DNA of 64,000 nt, taken from NCBI GenBank assembly GCA_026826555.1, contig JAKSZT010054396.1:19118233-19182232 (forward strand), read 5' to 3'. Position numbers and translations under genes: made by a program. The stretch comes from Tolypeutes matacus (lineage: Eukaryota > Chordata > Mammalia > Cingulata > Chlamyphoridae). Shown here piece after piece: positions 34,281 through 46,139 of the stretch; position 1 is the first letter of the stretch, and each line of letters opens with the position of its first letter. Below the pieces are notes generated by a model. That model had not been told where the DNA came from. It ran no database searches and saw nothing but the letters and a program-made list of their open reading frames with translations.

Positions 34281-34475
34281 AACAGTGGTTTTCAAAGTAT
34301 GATTGCTTGCATCAGAAGCAGCATCACTACCTGCAAACTTGATAGAAATGCAAATTATTGGGTCTCACCACAGACCTACTAGATTAGAAATTCTGGAAGT
34401 GAGGCCCAGTAACCCGTTTAACGCATCCTCCAGGGGATTCTGATGCATGTTAAAGTTTGAGAGCCACTGAGAACC
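34281..34475. mobile_element. MER5A-type hAT relic
   Basis: Ends 'cagtggttttcaaagtatga' and 'gtttgagagccactgag' are the imperfect inverted termini of MER5A. The core has 'gaaatgcaaattattgggtc' and 'gggattctgatgcatgttaa'. Confidence 0.8.
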
Positions 34476-34479
34476 ATTA

Positions 34480-35375
34480 GAGCAGAAGGGCATGGCCCAA
34501 TGAGGTTCTTTGGTGGAAGCTCCTAAGCAACCATGGTGGCACTGGAACCTAGATGGCTGCCAGGAGGCAGAAGGGAGCTACCAACAGAAAATACCTAATA
34601 CCCTTTTGCCTATCTCAACATATTAGTATAAATATAAGCCAGAATATCACACAGAATGTTTTTGTAGCCCTAGAGTTTAAACTTTAACTTGAAAAAGAGA
34701 GTGATTCTTAGTCAAGCTGTGTGATTCAATGGAATGAGCCTGGATTCTAGTCTTAATTTACTCCAAGGACCCAAGAACACCTTGCAGGAGAGCCATGTGA
34801 TGAGAATGTGAAAGTATTGTTACGTAGTTGAGTTATATCCTAACAGGATGCCCTTATATTTTAGGGGGAAAAGCCCCTGTCACTTTCATCTGGCATTAGA
34901 CCCTTTACCAACCATTCCCTTCATTGAACTAGCAACCAGAAAGTAGAATCTCATTATGACATTATTTGCTCAGGAGTCTGAATAAGGCATGTCTGATCTG
35001 AGTCACATCTAAGAGTTTAGTTAATTTGGTTCTAAAAAGAACTCTTAATAATAACATCACTTAGAAGTTACTATCATGGTATGGTCCCTAGAGTTACACT
35101 GAGGCTTCACTATGAAGAAAAGAAAAAAATAGGAGATGATAGAATAAGCCACATTCTGTCTTTATAATCCTCTATATTTATATAATCATTTCACTCAGCA
35201 CTTTGGCATCTATTATTTCATTTATGCCTTACAAATACTTCTATAGGTAGAGTAGAGTAAACGGTTAGTCAAGTGTATGAGCATCTAAATAAATCAAAGC
35301 TTAAATAAGTTAATTGGCTTTACCTATAGTTACAGAGCTAGTTAAAGCAGAGATTGAGGAAGAACATAGAAATTA
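34480..35375. other. Unassigned, with a possible MIR/L2 trace
   Basis: No gene was recognised. Around 35200-35360 the order 'ctattatttcatttatgcct', 'ggctttacctatagttacag' and 'agctagttaaagcagagatt' weakly resembles a reverse-complemented MIR. Confidence 0.4.
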
Positions 35376-35379
35376 TCTT

Positions 35380-35437
35380 CATCTATCCATCCATCCACCC
35401 ATCCATCCATCTATCCATTCACCCATCTATCCATTCA
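35380..35437. repeat. (ATCC)n microsatellite
   Basis: Tetranucleotide run 'catctatccatccatccacc' continuing with variants to 'ccattcattaatt'. The units are imperfect. Confidence 0.9.
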
Positions 35438-35880
35438 TTAATTGAACAAATATTTATTGAGCATACAGTGTTTCAGTGAGTCCTGAGACTAGAGCACTGA
35501 ACAAAAATTGACATGGTCCTTGCCCACACACAGCTTGTTGTCTAATGAAGGAAATAAACAGGACAGTACCCAATTATATAAATTACATAAACACATAAAT
35601 TAAATTATGGCAAATATTATAAAAGAAGGAAACAGGAAGAGAATGATGAAGGGAGAACAATTTTATTAGATAGGATGGTCAGAGAAAGCCTCTCTGACAA
35701 GATGACATATAAGAACAGATTTAAAGGATTAGAAACCTTCAGGCAAGAGTATATGCTTAAGGTGGATTCCAGGTAGATTTTGATGTGCAAAGCCCCTGAG
35801 ATGGAAGAGATCTTGACAGGTTCCAGGAACTGAAAAAAACACCAGTCTAGCTGATGCACTCTACAATAAAATATATCAGC
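35438..35880 (-). mobile_element. L2 3'-region relic
   Basis: Reverse-complemented L2 order: 'gaacaaatatttattgagca', 'ctagagcactgaacaaaaat', 'gatggtcagagaaagcctct', 'aggtggattccaggtagatt' and 'caaagcccctgagatggaag'. The frames of this L2 are lost. Confidence 0.8.
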
Positions 35881-35899
35881 TGACAAGTCCCATTATTGA

Positions 35900-36770
35900 C
35901 TCTCTCTAAAATATAAACAAGTAAGCAAGAAGAGTAGGCATTTTAGGAAAATCTCCAAAATAAAAGTGAACACCAAAACAAACAATCCAAAAAACGAAGG
36001 CAGAAGAACCATAAAATAAATGATAATTAATATTCTTAGAATGATGAGAGAGGATATGATATCCATCAAACAAGAATAGGTTGCTATGGGAAAGTAACAG
36101 AGAATAAGAAATAATTATGGAAGATTAAAATCTGACAACCAGATTTTAAAAATCACTAGAAGAGTCAGAAGATGAAATAGAGGAAATCTCACAGATTATA
36201 GAGCAAAAGAAAATAATAATAAAAGAGAAGATAATTAGAGGGTTGAAACAAGAAGTCCAACATCTAACTAATATTTTCCAAAAGAAAATAGCAATAACAC
36301 AAAAAGACAATAAAAATATCCACATTGAAGTTTAAAAAGGGACACTGAGTGCCCACCATAATAAATGAAAAAAGACATGCAATATTTCATATTCCATTGT
36401 GAAATTTCAGAACCCGGAGATAGACAGAAGATCCTAAAAACCTTCAGAAAGGAAGAAAATAACCATTAAGTTAAAGGAATCAGAATAGCATTGGATTTCT
36501 CAATAGCAGCACTGAACTGAAAACTAGAAGAAAATAGAACAGTGCTTTCAAAATGCTGAGTGATCATGATTTTTAACATAGAACTATATTCTTAGATAAA
36601 TTACTAACCAAGAGAATAGGATACAATAAATACATTTTCATAATTTCATTGATTCAGAGAATTCACTCTTTCTTAGGAAGCTATTGAAGGATTTCCTTCA
36701 GCAAAGTAAGACTGTAAACCAACAAAGAGAAAGGGATCTAGGAAAAAGTTCACTTAACACAGGATAGTGG
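35900..36770 (+). mobile_element. L1M/HAL1 ORF1-region relic
   Basis: Forward order: 'gaagatgaaatagaggaaat', 'agaagatcctaaaaaccttc', 'aactgaaaactagaagaaaa', 'gctttcaaaatgctgagtga' and 'ctttcttaggaagctattga'. It resembles the ORF1 part of HAL1 and L1ME. Frames are broken throughout. Confidence 0.6.
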
Positions 36771-36849
36771 GGAAAGGAAATCTCAGGATGTCAGCTGCAC
36801 AGGAGAGCCAATTTGGATTGAAGTTGGAGGGTAGAATGCTATGGGATTA

Positions 36850-37900
36850 ATGGCTTCAGGTAAACAAATGGGACTGCCAGCTTATCTGATATGTTTGATG
36901 TTTGGAAATGAATAGCAATAGACTTTTAAAATATTATTTGACTTTTTAATTTTGTGCATATATTTCTTTGACATTTGAAATCTGAAATTCTGTGACATTT
37001 GAAAATCACTTTTAAAAAACATAAGCCAATGGATTGCATGAGGTTGTTTAGGAAGGGAGAAAAGCAGCTAAGACTGTCTCCTGAGAACATTCTAATTTGG
37101 AGGTCAGATAAAGGAGAAGAACAGGTGTCATGGGAGGCAGTTGAGAGAGTTTGAGTGGAGGGTGTTTGACTACTGATTAAATGACAAATAAGATGGGATT
37201 GAAAGTTGTCTATCTGATTTGTCATTCTGAAGATCTTCGGAAACTTTGACGTGCACATTTCTGGTGGAATTGTCCGGGGAGACAAGAGGGCAAAAGCCAG
37301 ACTGAAGTGGAATAAGTTCATGTGTAGACAACTCTATTTGTGAGAATTTGGGCTACGAAGGGAACTCAAGAAATGAGGCAGTAATGGAAAGAGATATGAG
37401 GTCAGAGAGCTCTTTGTTTTGTTTTGCTTGTAATAGATATGGCAGATAACAGAGCATGTTTGTGTCTTAGTGAGGCTGATCCAGTAAGAGTGAAGGACTA
37501 ATAATGTAGAAAGAGAGAGAATAGCCGAAGTAAGACAGTATTTGAGGGGATGAGATCCAGGGTGCATGTGAAGGGATTGGATTTTGATAGGCGAAAGGGC
37601 ACTTTTCTCCATTTTAACCAGAGCACAAAAAGAGGAAAATGGGCCCTGATGAAGATTGCAGGTTTGGTGAAGGGAAGATGATTTTTCAATTTTATCCATG
37701 AAATGAGAAGTCATCATCTGAGTGTAGAAGAAGGAATTGAGGAGGTTTCAAAAGAAAAGAGAAGGCATAAAATAGTCTTCTCAGGAATAGAAAAGTAAGC
37801 CAACAAGAGAAAAATAAAAGACCTGCTGGGCACTTCTGAGTGCCTATTCAAGCCTGGAGATCTTGAATTTAAAGTGAATCAGACAGTTCTATTGTATTTT
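36850..37900 (-). mobile_element. Ancient interspersed repeat, possibly L2-type
   Basis: Features such as 'gggatgagatccagggtgca', 'attggattttgataggcgaa', 'aaatgagaagtcatcatctg' and 'gaggaggtttcaaaagaaaa' recall a common old mammalian repeat in reverse orientation. Two minus-strand frames of 131 and 127 codons (36926-37321, 37334-37717) run in tandem and are rich in S, L and P, with no domain recognised. The family name is tentative. Confidence 0.4.
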
Positions 37901-38689
37901 TTTTTTTTTCTATCTACATTTAGCAGCTCAGGTGAAAGCTCAGGGAAGAAGGGAAGCTGGAGGGAGTGAAGACCATAAGGTTTTGCAAGGGAAAGATGAT
38001 AGTGAGGGAATCCTAGACTCTGGACTGTTCCAAGGGGGAGGGGAGGGAAGGAGCTAATCTGGTGGGAAAATGATGGGATCAGTATGCAGGAAGCCTCCTT
38101 GAGGTGAACGAATTACAGCAACCTTTCCAATGTTCTTGCCACTAGGTACTGCGCTTCCCTTCATGGAAAACCAATATGGGGCATAGAGAAGCATAAAGGC
38201 CCTGCCCCAGGGCTTTGCAGCCTAAAGGAAAATTAGGCATTTGAATAGTTATTATGGTAGGATGTAATTATTTATGTTGGGCTGGACATTGGTAGGATAA
38301 GTTTACAGGCTTGTCAAGAGAACTTGCAGGACTTGCCTTAAGGCCTGGTATTCCAGGGCAGAGCTAAAAATGACAATTTCTGGCTCACTGCCTTCCGGCT
38401 TCTTCCAAACCCCAACTGAAATAATTCATTAAATGAAGTTTGGCCTAAGTTGACCTCCAGGCGTCTCTCAGGTCTAATACCCTTCTAATTCTAATACCTG
38501 CTTCTAACAGAAGCAAAGGCATAGGCTGTGGGCAAACTGGACTTGCTGAATAATTATTGCAAAGAGGAAGAGCTATAGGTCAACTACTCTAAAATCTGTT
38601 ATTTTGGTAGATATTTCCAGTAACTGGATGATAAATACCAATCCCGTAAGATGTGCTCATTTGGCTACTTTCTGCCAGTTACTCTAACT
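37901..38689. other. Unassigned sequence
   Basis: No gene or repeat was recognised with confidence. A T-run lies just left, at about 37898-37909. Confidence 0.45.
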
Positions 38690-39198
38690 GGCAGCTGCCT
38701 CCAGCACCTGCTTTGTCTTCACTGGAGTTCTCTTCCCTGGTCCACCCATGTTTAGCGCTTCTCTTTCTGCAGGTCTCATCGAAATACCCCTTCCTTCGGA
38801 GATGCCTTCCATGACCACTCCCACATGTATCATCCCTGGCTCACTGTCCTTGTTCTCTCTTATAGATGCATTCAGTTATTCTCCTCCTAGCATTACCTTT
38901 TGTAATTACCTATTTATTTATGTGTTATTTATCACCATATCCTCTGTATGGTGATGAACAGGTGAAAGGCATTAAATTAATACTGAGTGGTTGAAAGGAC
39001 TGGAGGATCTTAAGATCTTGGGCATCTTTGTGCGATTAGATGGTTATATGATTACTGGGGTCTCCCATGTTGGTCTGCCACTTCCATGTGGACAGTGATC
39101 CTGTGTTTTCTTCCCCAGAGTATGCCTACTATGTGACAGATACCCCAAAAGGTATATTGGCTGAATAAATGAATGGAGAGATGAATGAATGAATGAAT
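38690..39198 (+). mobile_element. L2 3' end with its (GAAT)n tail
   Basis: Forward L2: 'gagatgccttccatgaccac', 'gtaattacctatttatttat', 'ggtgatgaacaggtgaaagg' and 'tatgcctactatgtgacaga'. It ends with 'gaatgaatgaatgaatgg' (39183-39200), the short tandem tail typical of L2. Confidence 0.75.
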
Positions 39199-39199
39199 G

Positions 39200-39660
39200 G
39201 CACAAATTTTTCTAGAAGAAATAAAAGTGTTCAAATCTAACTTTTCTATAGATGCTTTACTGAGATTTTCCTTTGGCCAAGGTAAGCACCTAGTTACAAT
39301 GGCCTTTAGCTTTTTTCAGGGTAAAGATATTTTATCCTTGCTGAATGGAGTATACCTTAAATCCTCAATCATTAAATTAACTGAATTCAGAAGAACATTT
39401 TCAGAGGTGATCTCTGTTCCTGTACAGAGTATTTCCCGAAGCTCACTCACCTCAGAGTGGAGCTCAGATGCACTTATTCAAGTTGTGTCTTTGTTAGGTA
39501 ACAGTTGTCAGATAGGTCAATTGGGTCTCCACTCAACCACCACTCCTTGCTGGTTGAAGAATCTCAAACACTGCTATTTAGCATCTTCAAAAGGCAAGCT
39601 TACCAAAATGGCCCTAAAGGATAACAATACAGAGAAGGATTTCTTGAAGAACACATAACC
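39200..39660. pseudogene. Coding-like relic or chance frame (both strands readable)
   Basis: I do not recognise a product. On the plus strand 39197-39658 is open for 153 codons, the longest frame in the window. On the minus strand, about 39474 down to 39200 reads with a single stop in some 91 codons, with a peptide containing SELREILCTGTE and NLMIEDLRYTPF. An adjoining minus block (about 39575-39480) in another frame contains SGDPIDLSDNCYLTK. The minus reading looks more protein-like in composition and would be a frameshifted pseudogene. The plus reading lacks motifs. Orientation is therefore undecided, and chance is possible. Confidence 0.3.
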
Positions 39661-40690
39661 TTTCCATTCCTCCAGGTAGTCCAAGATGTAGTTCTGAATC
39701 AAGCAAGAGCAGCCAAATTCTAGGAACTAGACCATGTCACACTGAACTCCAAAAGAACTGCATTTCTGATTTATGCTTGCTTTTGATGCTCCAGCCTCCA
39801 CTCAGGGTCATGTAAACATAACAGCTCCATGAAAGCCATCCTTGGGTTCATGTAAACTGTTCAGAATGCCATTCATTATAGTCCACCATATCTTCTGCTA
39901 TAGGAGAGATCCTTGGCTGATCTGGATGTGAAGGTCTGCTTTTTCTGAAAATTGTTCGATTTTTTAATTACATGATCCTTGTGAATTGGTCAACTGTGTA
40001 GAGTCCTCTTTTCTCATTGACTGCTGGGAAGCTGAGAACTAAGTGTAGCTCACCCCTAGCAGATATGAAGTCCTTGTGTGCTCATTGATAGTCAGTCACA
40101 TTCCTGGCTCTTCTTTGTTTGTACCCAGATTTTTCTTCTCGTGCCCCCATTTACACTTGTACTCTCTTGTTCTATATTAGATATTCTTGGACATTGCTTT
40201 AGATTACTTTATTGATGAAAATAGAATATGAATAACTAAGAATTTATAAGAATGTCTATTTGATAAACTGCTATAAGAATTAACAAAATAAATAGCATCA
40301 ACAATATAAAAGGCACAAATCTGACTCCTACTAGTACTGTTACTACTACTACTATTTCTACTATTAAAACTACTGTCTGCACTCCATGATCCCACCTTGA
40401 TTTTTGTTATTTTACTGATCTAGCATTGCCTGCAGCTTTAAATAAACCCTACTTAGATTATTGTCTTAGCGTCAACTCTCAGTTCTCCCACACAATTACC
40501 CTAATGGCAAGATTCTATATAACAGCTGGAGAGTATTAGGGATGTCAGTCTGGTTTTAATTTCATAAAGAGCTACTTGGGCTGCTTCACAGATCTGGCTA
40601 CTAACTACTCAGTGAGAGAAGGGAAGGTACAGAGCTTAGAAAAGAGGGCATATTCATAACCCAGTGAATATTTTGGAAGCTTTGAGTGTC
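39661..40690. other. Unassigned; contains a (TAC)n patch
   Basis: Unique-looking DNA. Further short protein-like runs on the minus strand (about 39930-40180) may extend the relic on the left. An 'actgttactactactactat' patch lies at about 40335-40370. Confidence 0.4.
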
Positions 40691-40694
40691 AGCT

Positions 40695-40858
40695 AGGATT
40701 TTGCTACTCAACGTGTGGTCACTGAATAGCAGCATTTGTATTACCTGGCACTTGTATTCAGGCTCCAGCCCAGGCCTACTGAATTAGCATCTACAGTTTC
40801 ACAAGAGCCCAAGGTGATTTGTATGCACTCTAATGTTTGAGCAGCACTGAACTGGGAC
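40695..40858. mobile_element. MER5A-type hAT relic
   Basis: 'tgctactcaacgtgtggtca' ... 'caggcctactgaattagcat' ... 'gtttgagcagcactgaac' follow the MER5A order. Termini are decayed. Confidence 0.65.
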
Positions 40859-40939
40859 ATACTGTGAGAAAGGCAGTCCCGGCAGCCTGCATTAGCTGAT
40901 GGAGAAGTGCCCATGTTCTAGCCCAGTTGGCAAGGTTTC

Positions 40940-41170
40940 GATGGGATTATGGGAAGAGCACTGTAATTTTAAGAATGGTTCAGATCCTAGCTTCACCACT
41001 TGCACTTTGTGTGACCTTGAACGGTTTGCCTTAACTTTCAGAGCCTCAGTCTCTTCATCTGCAAATAGGAATAATAGCACCTCCCTAGCAGAGCTGCCAA
41101 GAAAAAATGAAATAGTGTTAAGTTAAAGTGCCTCTTGAGTAAATTAAGATGAATAAGAATGACAATTTCT
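40940..41170 (+). mobile_element. MIR SINE relic
   Basis: Forward MIR: 'tcagatcctagcttcaccac', 'ttgtgtgaccttgaacggtt', 'agcctcagtctcttcatctg' and 'caaataggaataatagcacc'. It overlaps two chance frames on opposite strands. Confidence 0.85.
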
Positions 41171-43280
41171 AAACAGTGCCTTATGAAGGGTCACTGTGGG
41201 GTTAGCCTTAAGGACACTGGGTCTCACGGGGCATCTCTGAACCACAGCACCTAGAAGGCTAACATCCGTGGACTGCATGCCGTAATAACCACATGCACTG
41301 TCCCTGGAAGTCTACAATTCTCCAGATGGTGAGCATCTGCCTTTGTCTCCAAGCAAAAGTTAGCCAAGGCCCTCTTGTTTGATTCTACCCCAAGGGGAAA
41401 CCACCCGGAAAAGAGCAATCCACTCTATAGAGTGGGAATTATGAGAACTAGTTTATATATGAAGAAAGGTAACTTGATTGATCCACAACCCTCAGCTGGC
41501 ATTTGAAGACTTGGTGTTTAGAGCCAGCTCTTTCAACCCCATGCTCTTTCTAGTATGTGCTGTTTATTATGGATACATTGAGGACACCATCATTGTAATT
41601 GATCTCATCTTTAATGCACAGAGTATAAAGTCCATTAGCCAAAATAGGGGGCTTTTTGTTTAAACACTTTTGTAAATAGAAATGGTGTCTCCTTGATTAT
41701 AATTCCTTTCCATCCCACCAGCCTTGGGGCTCTAAATTGGTTTTATATTTTGCTCCTTGTAGTTAGGATCTTGTCTCACAAAAGATGGTCTTTCTCCTTA
41801 AGGACAGTGACCAGTGGCTTCCTGGAGTTTAACCTACGTGGTTAACTTGATAATATTTCACTCGCATCTTGGGCTAAAAAGCGTGAACATTTCACATCAG
41901 GACCTTGATTTACTAACCATCTGCTCAGAAGTCTGTCATCGACAGGGATGATTTCTTACTGCCTCCAGACTGCAAGGTTTTGGCAGGGTTCTAGTGAGTG
42001 GAGACCTGACCTTGAAGTAAAAAAGCAAACAGTGCCTCACTTTTTAATTGGTTTAAGTGTCTGCCTGTAAAAGTAGGCAGCAAGCCTTTTTTGTTTTTCA
42101 AAGCAGTCTTACATGGAGATCTCTGAGGAATTTCTTCTTTATTGAGATGTCATTTTTTTTAGGATGCTTAAAACAGTGATCTTTTGTTTGGAAGGAACAG
42201 AGACTCACCCAAATACCACCAGGATTAAGGGCATGGGGGGCGGGGAGGAGGGTGAAAAGATACACATGTATGGAGAGAGAGGTTTAATGAAAAGATACAC
42301 CTGTGCTTTAGTCAAGACATGAACTGGGAGGTCTTTTGGGATCAGCTTTTCTTCCCTATAGATTACCCTGTTATGAGGATACCTGCTTTATTTTTATTTC
42401 CACCACCTTTAGTTTCTATTTCCTCATAACTTCATCCTTCATATCATCCTCATGGCTGACCAGATCTCTCCATTCCATGGGTATTCTACACTCAGACCTC
42501 AGTCACTCACAGCAGCCTCAAAGTCTCTAAACAGCAAAATTCTTTCAAGAGAAATCAGCTTGGTCCAGTTTGTTTTGAGAGGCCAGGCCTTAGGCTACCG
42601 TGGAGTTGGGTGCCCACCCTTGGTCCAATCTGAGCATGGCTCCCTCATCCCCACCCTTCAGTAGTGAACATGAGTGGGGCAGATTTTTTTGGAAGAGGTC
42701 GTGGGCAGGACATGAATGTGTAATTCCAGGGTACATCCTTGTGATTCCAGTTTTCTGTCCAATGCTTTAGTCAGTGGCAGAGCAAACATGCAGTTACCTC
42801 AGTCACAAGCACTATCTGTTAAACTCTCCAGGGCCATTGCTCTCGGGACTACTCATACACCACAGTAAGAATGGGAGATTAGACAGTAAACACTCTTTAC
42901 CATGGGTACCCAGAAGGATGTCTGATCTTAGAAGTGACTGCCTTGGAGATATCTGGGCACACCAAGTCCCTCTCTGTTTTGACCTCCAAGATCTGTGTGT
43001 CTTGCTAACCCTCTGGCTCTCAGAACTTCAGCTTCTCTTCTCTGTAGTAAATCTTTACCCCTGCCTCCACAGAACCCAGTCTGAAATTCTTAATTCCAGA
43101 GTTTTAATCTGCAATTCCTGGCTTCTATACTTGCCCTGTTCTCTAACTTGGTCTCCTTTTCACTTTCTCTTTTTGAAAATCCAAACATTAAATTAAGATG
43201 CTATAGTATCTGTCTTAACTACAGTCATGTAGCACGAGAATAGTTAGTGGAATGATGGTTATAAATCTAAATTGACTCCT
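41171..43280. other. Unassigned, unique-looking sequence
   Basis: The longest frame is 140 codons (plus, 42774-43196) and has no recognised domain. No transposon was recognised across about 2 kb, which is unusual in this repeat-rich window. Confidence 0.45.
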
Positions 43281-43289
43281 CTAGAAACA

Positions 43290-43600
43290 ATGTGATTGTG
43301 AAATCAACTTTATGGAATATCAAGTAGCCATAAATATGAAAAAAAATACGTATGAAGGAAAATATAAAAAAGAGACCATTAAATAAAAATAATGTAGAAT
43401 TGTTCATATATTATGATATTACTTTAGAAATATGAGATATGTGAATTAGGAGAGACAAGGAGTATTTTTAATGAGAAAAGAGTTGTTTTAGGGTGTGAGA
43501 TTTGGTGTGTTCATTCACTTTGTCCTTTTTCTAAAAATTCTTTGGCATTTTGGTTGCTACATTGATTTTACATTTTGTAAAAAATAAATAATAAGCAAGC
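43290..43600 (+). mobile_element. Possible L1M 3' UTR relic
   Basis: 'tatggaatatcaagtagcca' and 'ttttctaaaaattctttggc', with A-rich spacing, loosely follow L1M 3' UTR order. The match is weak. Confidence 0.3.
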
Positions 43601-44595
43601 AGTTGGATGAAGAAGGAAGTTCTTTCTAATTAGCCAGGTACAACAGGACAATCAAGGTGACCCTGCTGCTTTCCATCTCTCCCTTGAATAGCAACAGAAA
43701 TGGCTCAAGGTGCTTTGCCAAAAGAGATCAATAATTTTTATTTCAAGTGCATTTTGCCAAACTAATGATTTAATGGGGGGGCGGGGATGTTGACCAGAAA
43801 CATAGAGGTGGGTGGGGGCCTGCCTGGAGGGGAGAGGCTGGAGTCTGGGGCTTGGATATAAAGAAAAGAAGCATTCTGGGTATTTCTAGGCAGGAAGTAC
43901 CAACAGGATGAAAGAGAATGGCTTCCGGGGTGATGTGTTTGGAGCCTGCTGAGACCACTGGAGAACATGAAAAAGTCTCAGCTAGTTCTGGGAGCGTGAA
44001 AGACCAATAAATCACAGAGTCCTGTGTGTTTATTCAGAGATTCCAAAGGGCTATGCAAAGCTGAAGGAACTGAGGGATAAGGGGCAGTTTAAGATGCAGC
44101 AGTCAGTCCTCTCAAGCTAATGTTTGTCCAGCTACCAGAATTATTAAGGCAGAACTGGCCAGCTGTGTGCAGCGCCAGGGACAATTGCCTCAGGCCTCCA
44201 TACTGGAAACATCATGCACATCAGCTTTTCAGCAGGACATTGTGGCTTCTTGCAGTTTGGTTGTACTGCCCCTGACAGCAGTTAACAGAGAGAAAATGTG
44301 TTTGTACTTGTGCTGCATATTACACTTGGTCTCTATTAGGTATCGGTGACCTTAGACTTTGCAGTAGGTGGCCTTTCTGTTTATGAATGTCATGTGTCAA
44401 CATCCCAGGGGATACATCTGCATCAACATGGATTTCAGGTAGAGAATTCTGCGCCTTGACCATAACCACTTTAAACTGGCAGCTGGATAAGTGACAGTGG
44501 CTCTTGATATGAAAATGTTAGTTTATCTGAGTGGTTTCTATTGCCCCATGAATGCCAGAGAAGCATGGATAAAAAAAAATGAGGTGACAGAGTTG
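43601..44595. other. Unassigned sequence
   Basis: No gene or repeat was recognised. A G-rich patch lies at 43776-43790 ('ggggggcgggga'). The overlapping minus frames of 68 and 81 codons there are proline-rich and without motif. Confidence 0.45.
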
Positions 44596-44599
44596 TAAG

Positions 44600-44760
44600 A
44601 ATGTTGAATTAAGAGCCCAGAAACTAGATTCTTGCAGCAGCTTTGAAGCTCACTTGTTCTGTACCATCAGTCAGTCATTCAGCCTTTCAGGATCTGAGTC
44701 CCTCTTCTGTCATCTGGGAACATATCTATTTCAAATTTGGTTTAAGTTGCATTAATTATT
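44600..44760 (+). mobile_element. Probable MIR relic
   Basis: 'agagcccagaaactagattc', 'gtcagtcattcagcctttca' and 'gagtccctcttctgtcatct' loosely follow forward MIR order. Confidence 0.5.
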
Positions 44761-44764
44761 ACCT

Positions 44765-46130
44765 AATTCGGCACTCTTACTAAACCATTCAACACTTCCC
44801 AGGCTCCCCAGCCAGAACCCAATAATAATGAGACCCTGAGATCCTTACTTGCATCACAATCTGCATCCTGACCTGTTTCATCCTGACCAGCCTTACTTCT
44901 TAGCTGTTCACAACTCAGATCTTCCTGGCTCCTGCCATCCTACCTCTCATCAGTGGCTAGATGAACCTTTCGGGGAATAAGCCTAATGTGCTTTCCAAGG
45001 CACAGATCCTAGTCTGCCTCTTTCCCAAAAACTCTCTCCTTGGCCTTGGACTTCTTCTAGATCTTCTCCATAACAGCCTGGTCTGGTCCAGCCTGGCCCA
45101 CTGGATCCTCCTGGGCACCATTTCCACTGCATCTCCCTGGCCCCAACAGTGAGAACTGGACAATCATTTCCTAGTGCTCCATGGATTTATTCAGAGCCTG
45201 CACCTAATCTGAAAGCATGTTCATATAAGACAGGAGCTGAGCATTGCTTCTTTCTTGCTTGCTGATTGAGAAATATTCTATTTAATATTTCATAGTCATC
45301 CTGACTTGGAAATGGACTAGGTTTTTTAAAAACTGCAACAATGACAACAAAAATCTGAACAACCTTATCACACTCTGTTCCAAAACACATTACACATAAA
45401 GTGGTCCCTAGGAGAAGTGACAAGGTGTACCATAAACAAAAGGATTTTGTGGACAAAAATCTGGGAAATGCTATACTTCACATGAAAGAATATTATAGGC
45501 TCTGAGAAGTATTATGGTAAAGAGGCCTTTTTAAATTTGCCTGACCCAGTATTGCCCAGGTTAATTTAACTGGGAACTTTTTGTTCATGAATACATATTC
45601 ACATATATCATGGCACTGTATTTATATGGAACACATTTTGGGAAGCTCTGCTTTAGAAAATTAGGACATCTGTAATTCTCTCTCTCTCTTTCTCTTTCCT
45701 GTCTCTTACCACCGTCATTATCATCATTTAATAAATCTTCATTTGGCTGCAGGTTATAACACATTAGTGATCAGAAAAAATGTAATGCAATGCTACACAA
45801 ATATTGTGTATATGTGGAGAGCAGCTTAAGGTGATACATTGAATGTGTCACTTAGAGATGACTTAATAGTTACCTGCAGGCATCAAGTCATAGATGTGTG
45901 AAGTGTATTAGAAACTCTGGTAAAATGATCAAGGGGAAAAAAAGATGACTTCAGGGGGCTTATAATCAAGTTGAAAGAAAAATGGTCACATACAAAATAA
46001 TTTGAAAATAACTTTGAAGAAATCTATCAATACCTGAAAAATAATAAAATAACATCTGTGGCAATATCAAGGAAAATCATGGTCAGAATAAAGTGGAATT
46101 CATGTCAGAAGTAACCTGGAGACAAATAGA
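44765..46130. other. Unassigned sequence
   Basis: No gene was recognised. A TC-rich run occurs at 45677-45705, and 'cattttgggaagctctgctt' near 45640 could be the end of a decayed hAT element. Confidence 0.4.
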
Positions 46131-46139
46131 GGGATAATC

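Noticed and set aside
35380..35437. Regular short repeats considered as a CRISPR-like array
   Set aside because: A plain (ATCC)n microsatellite without spacers, in a mammalian genome.
42774..43196. 140-codon plus-strand frame
   Set aside because: No domain, signal, splice context or biased composition; near the length expected for the longest chance frames in 64 kb.
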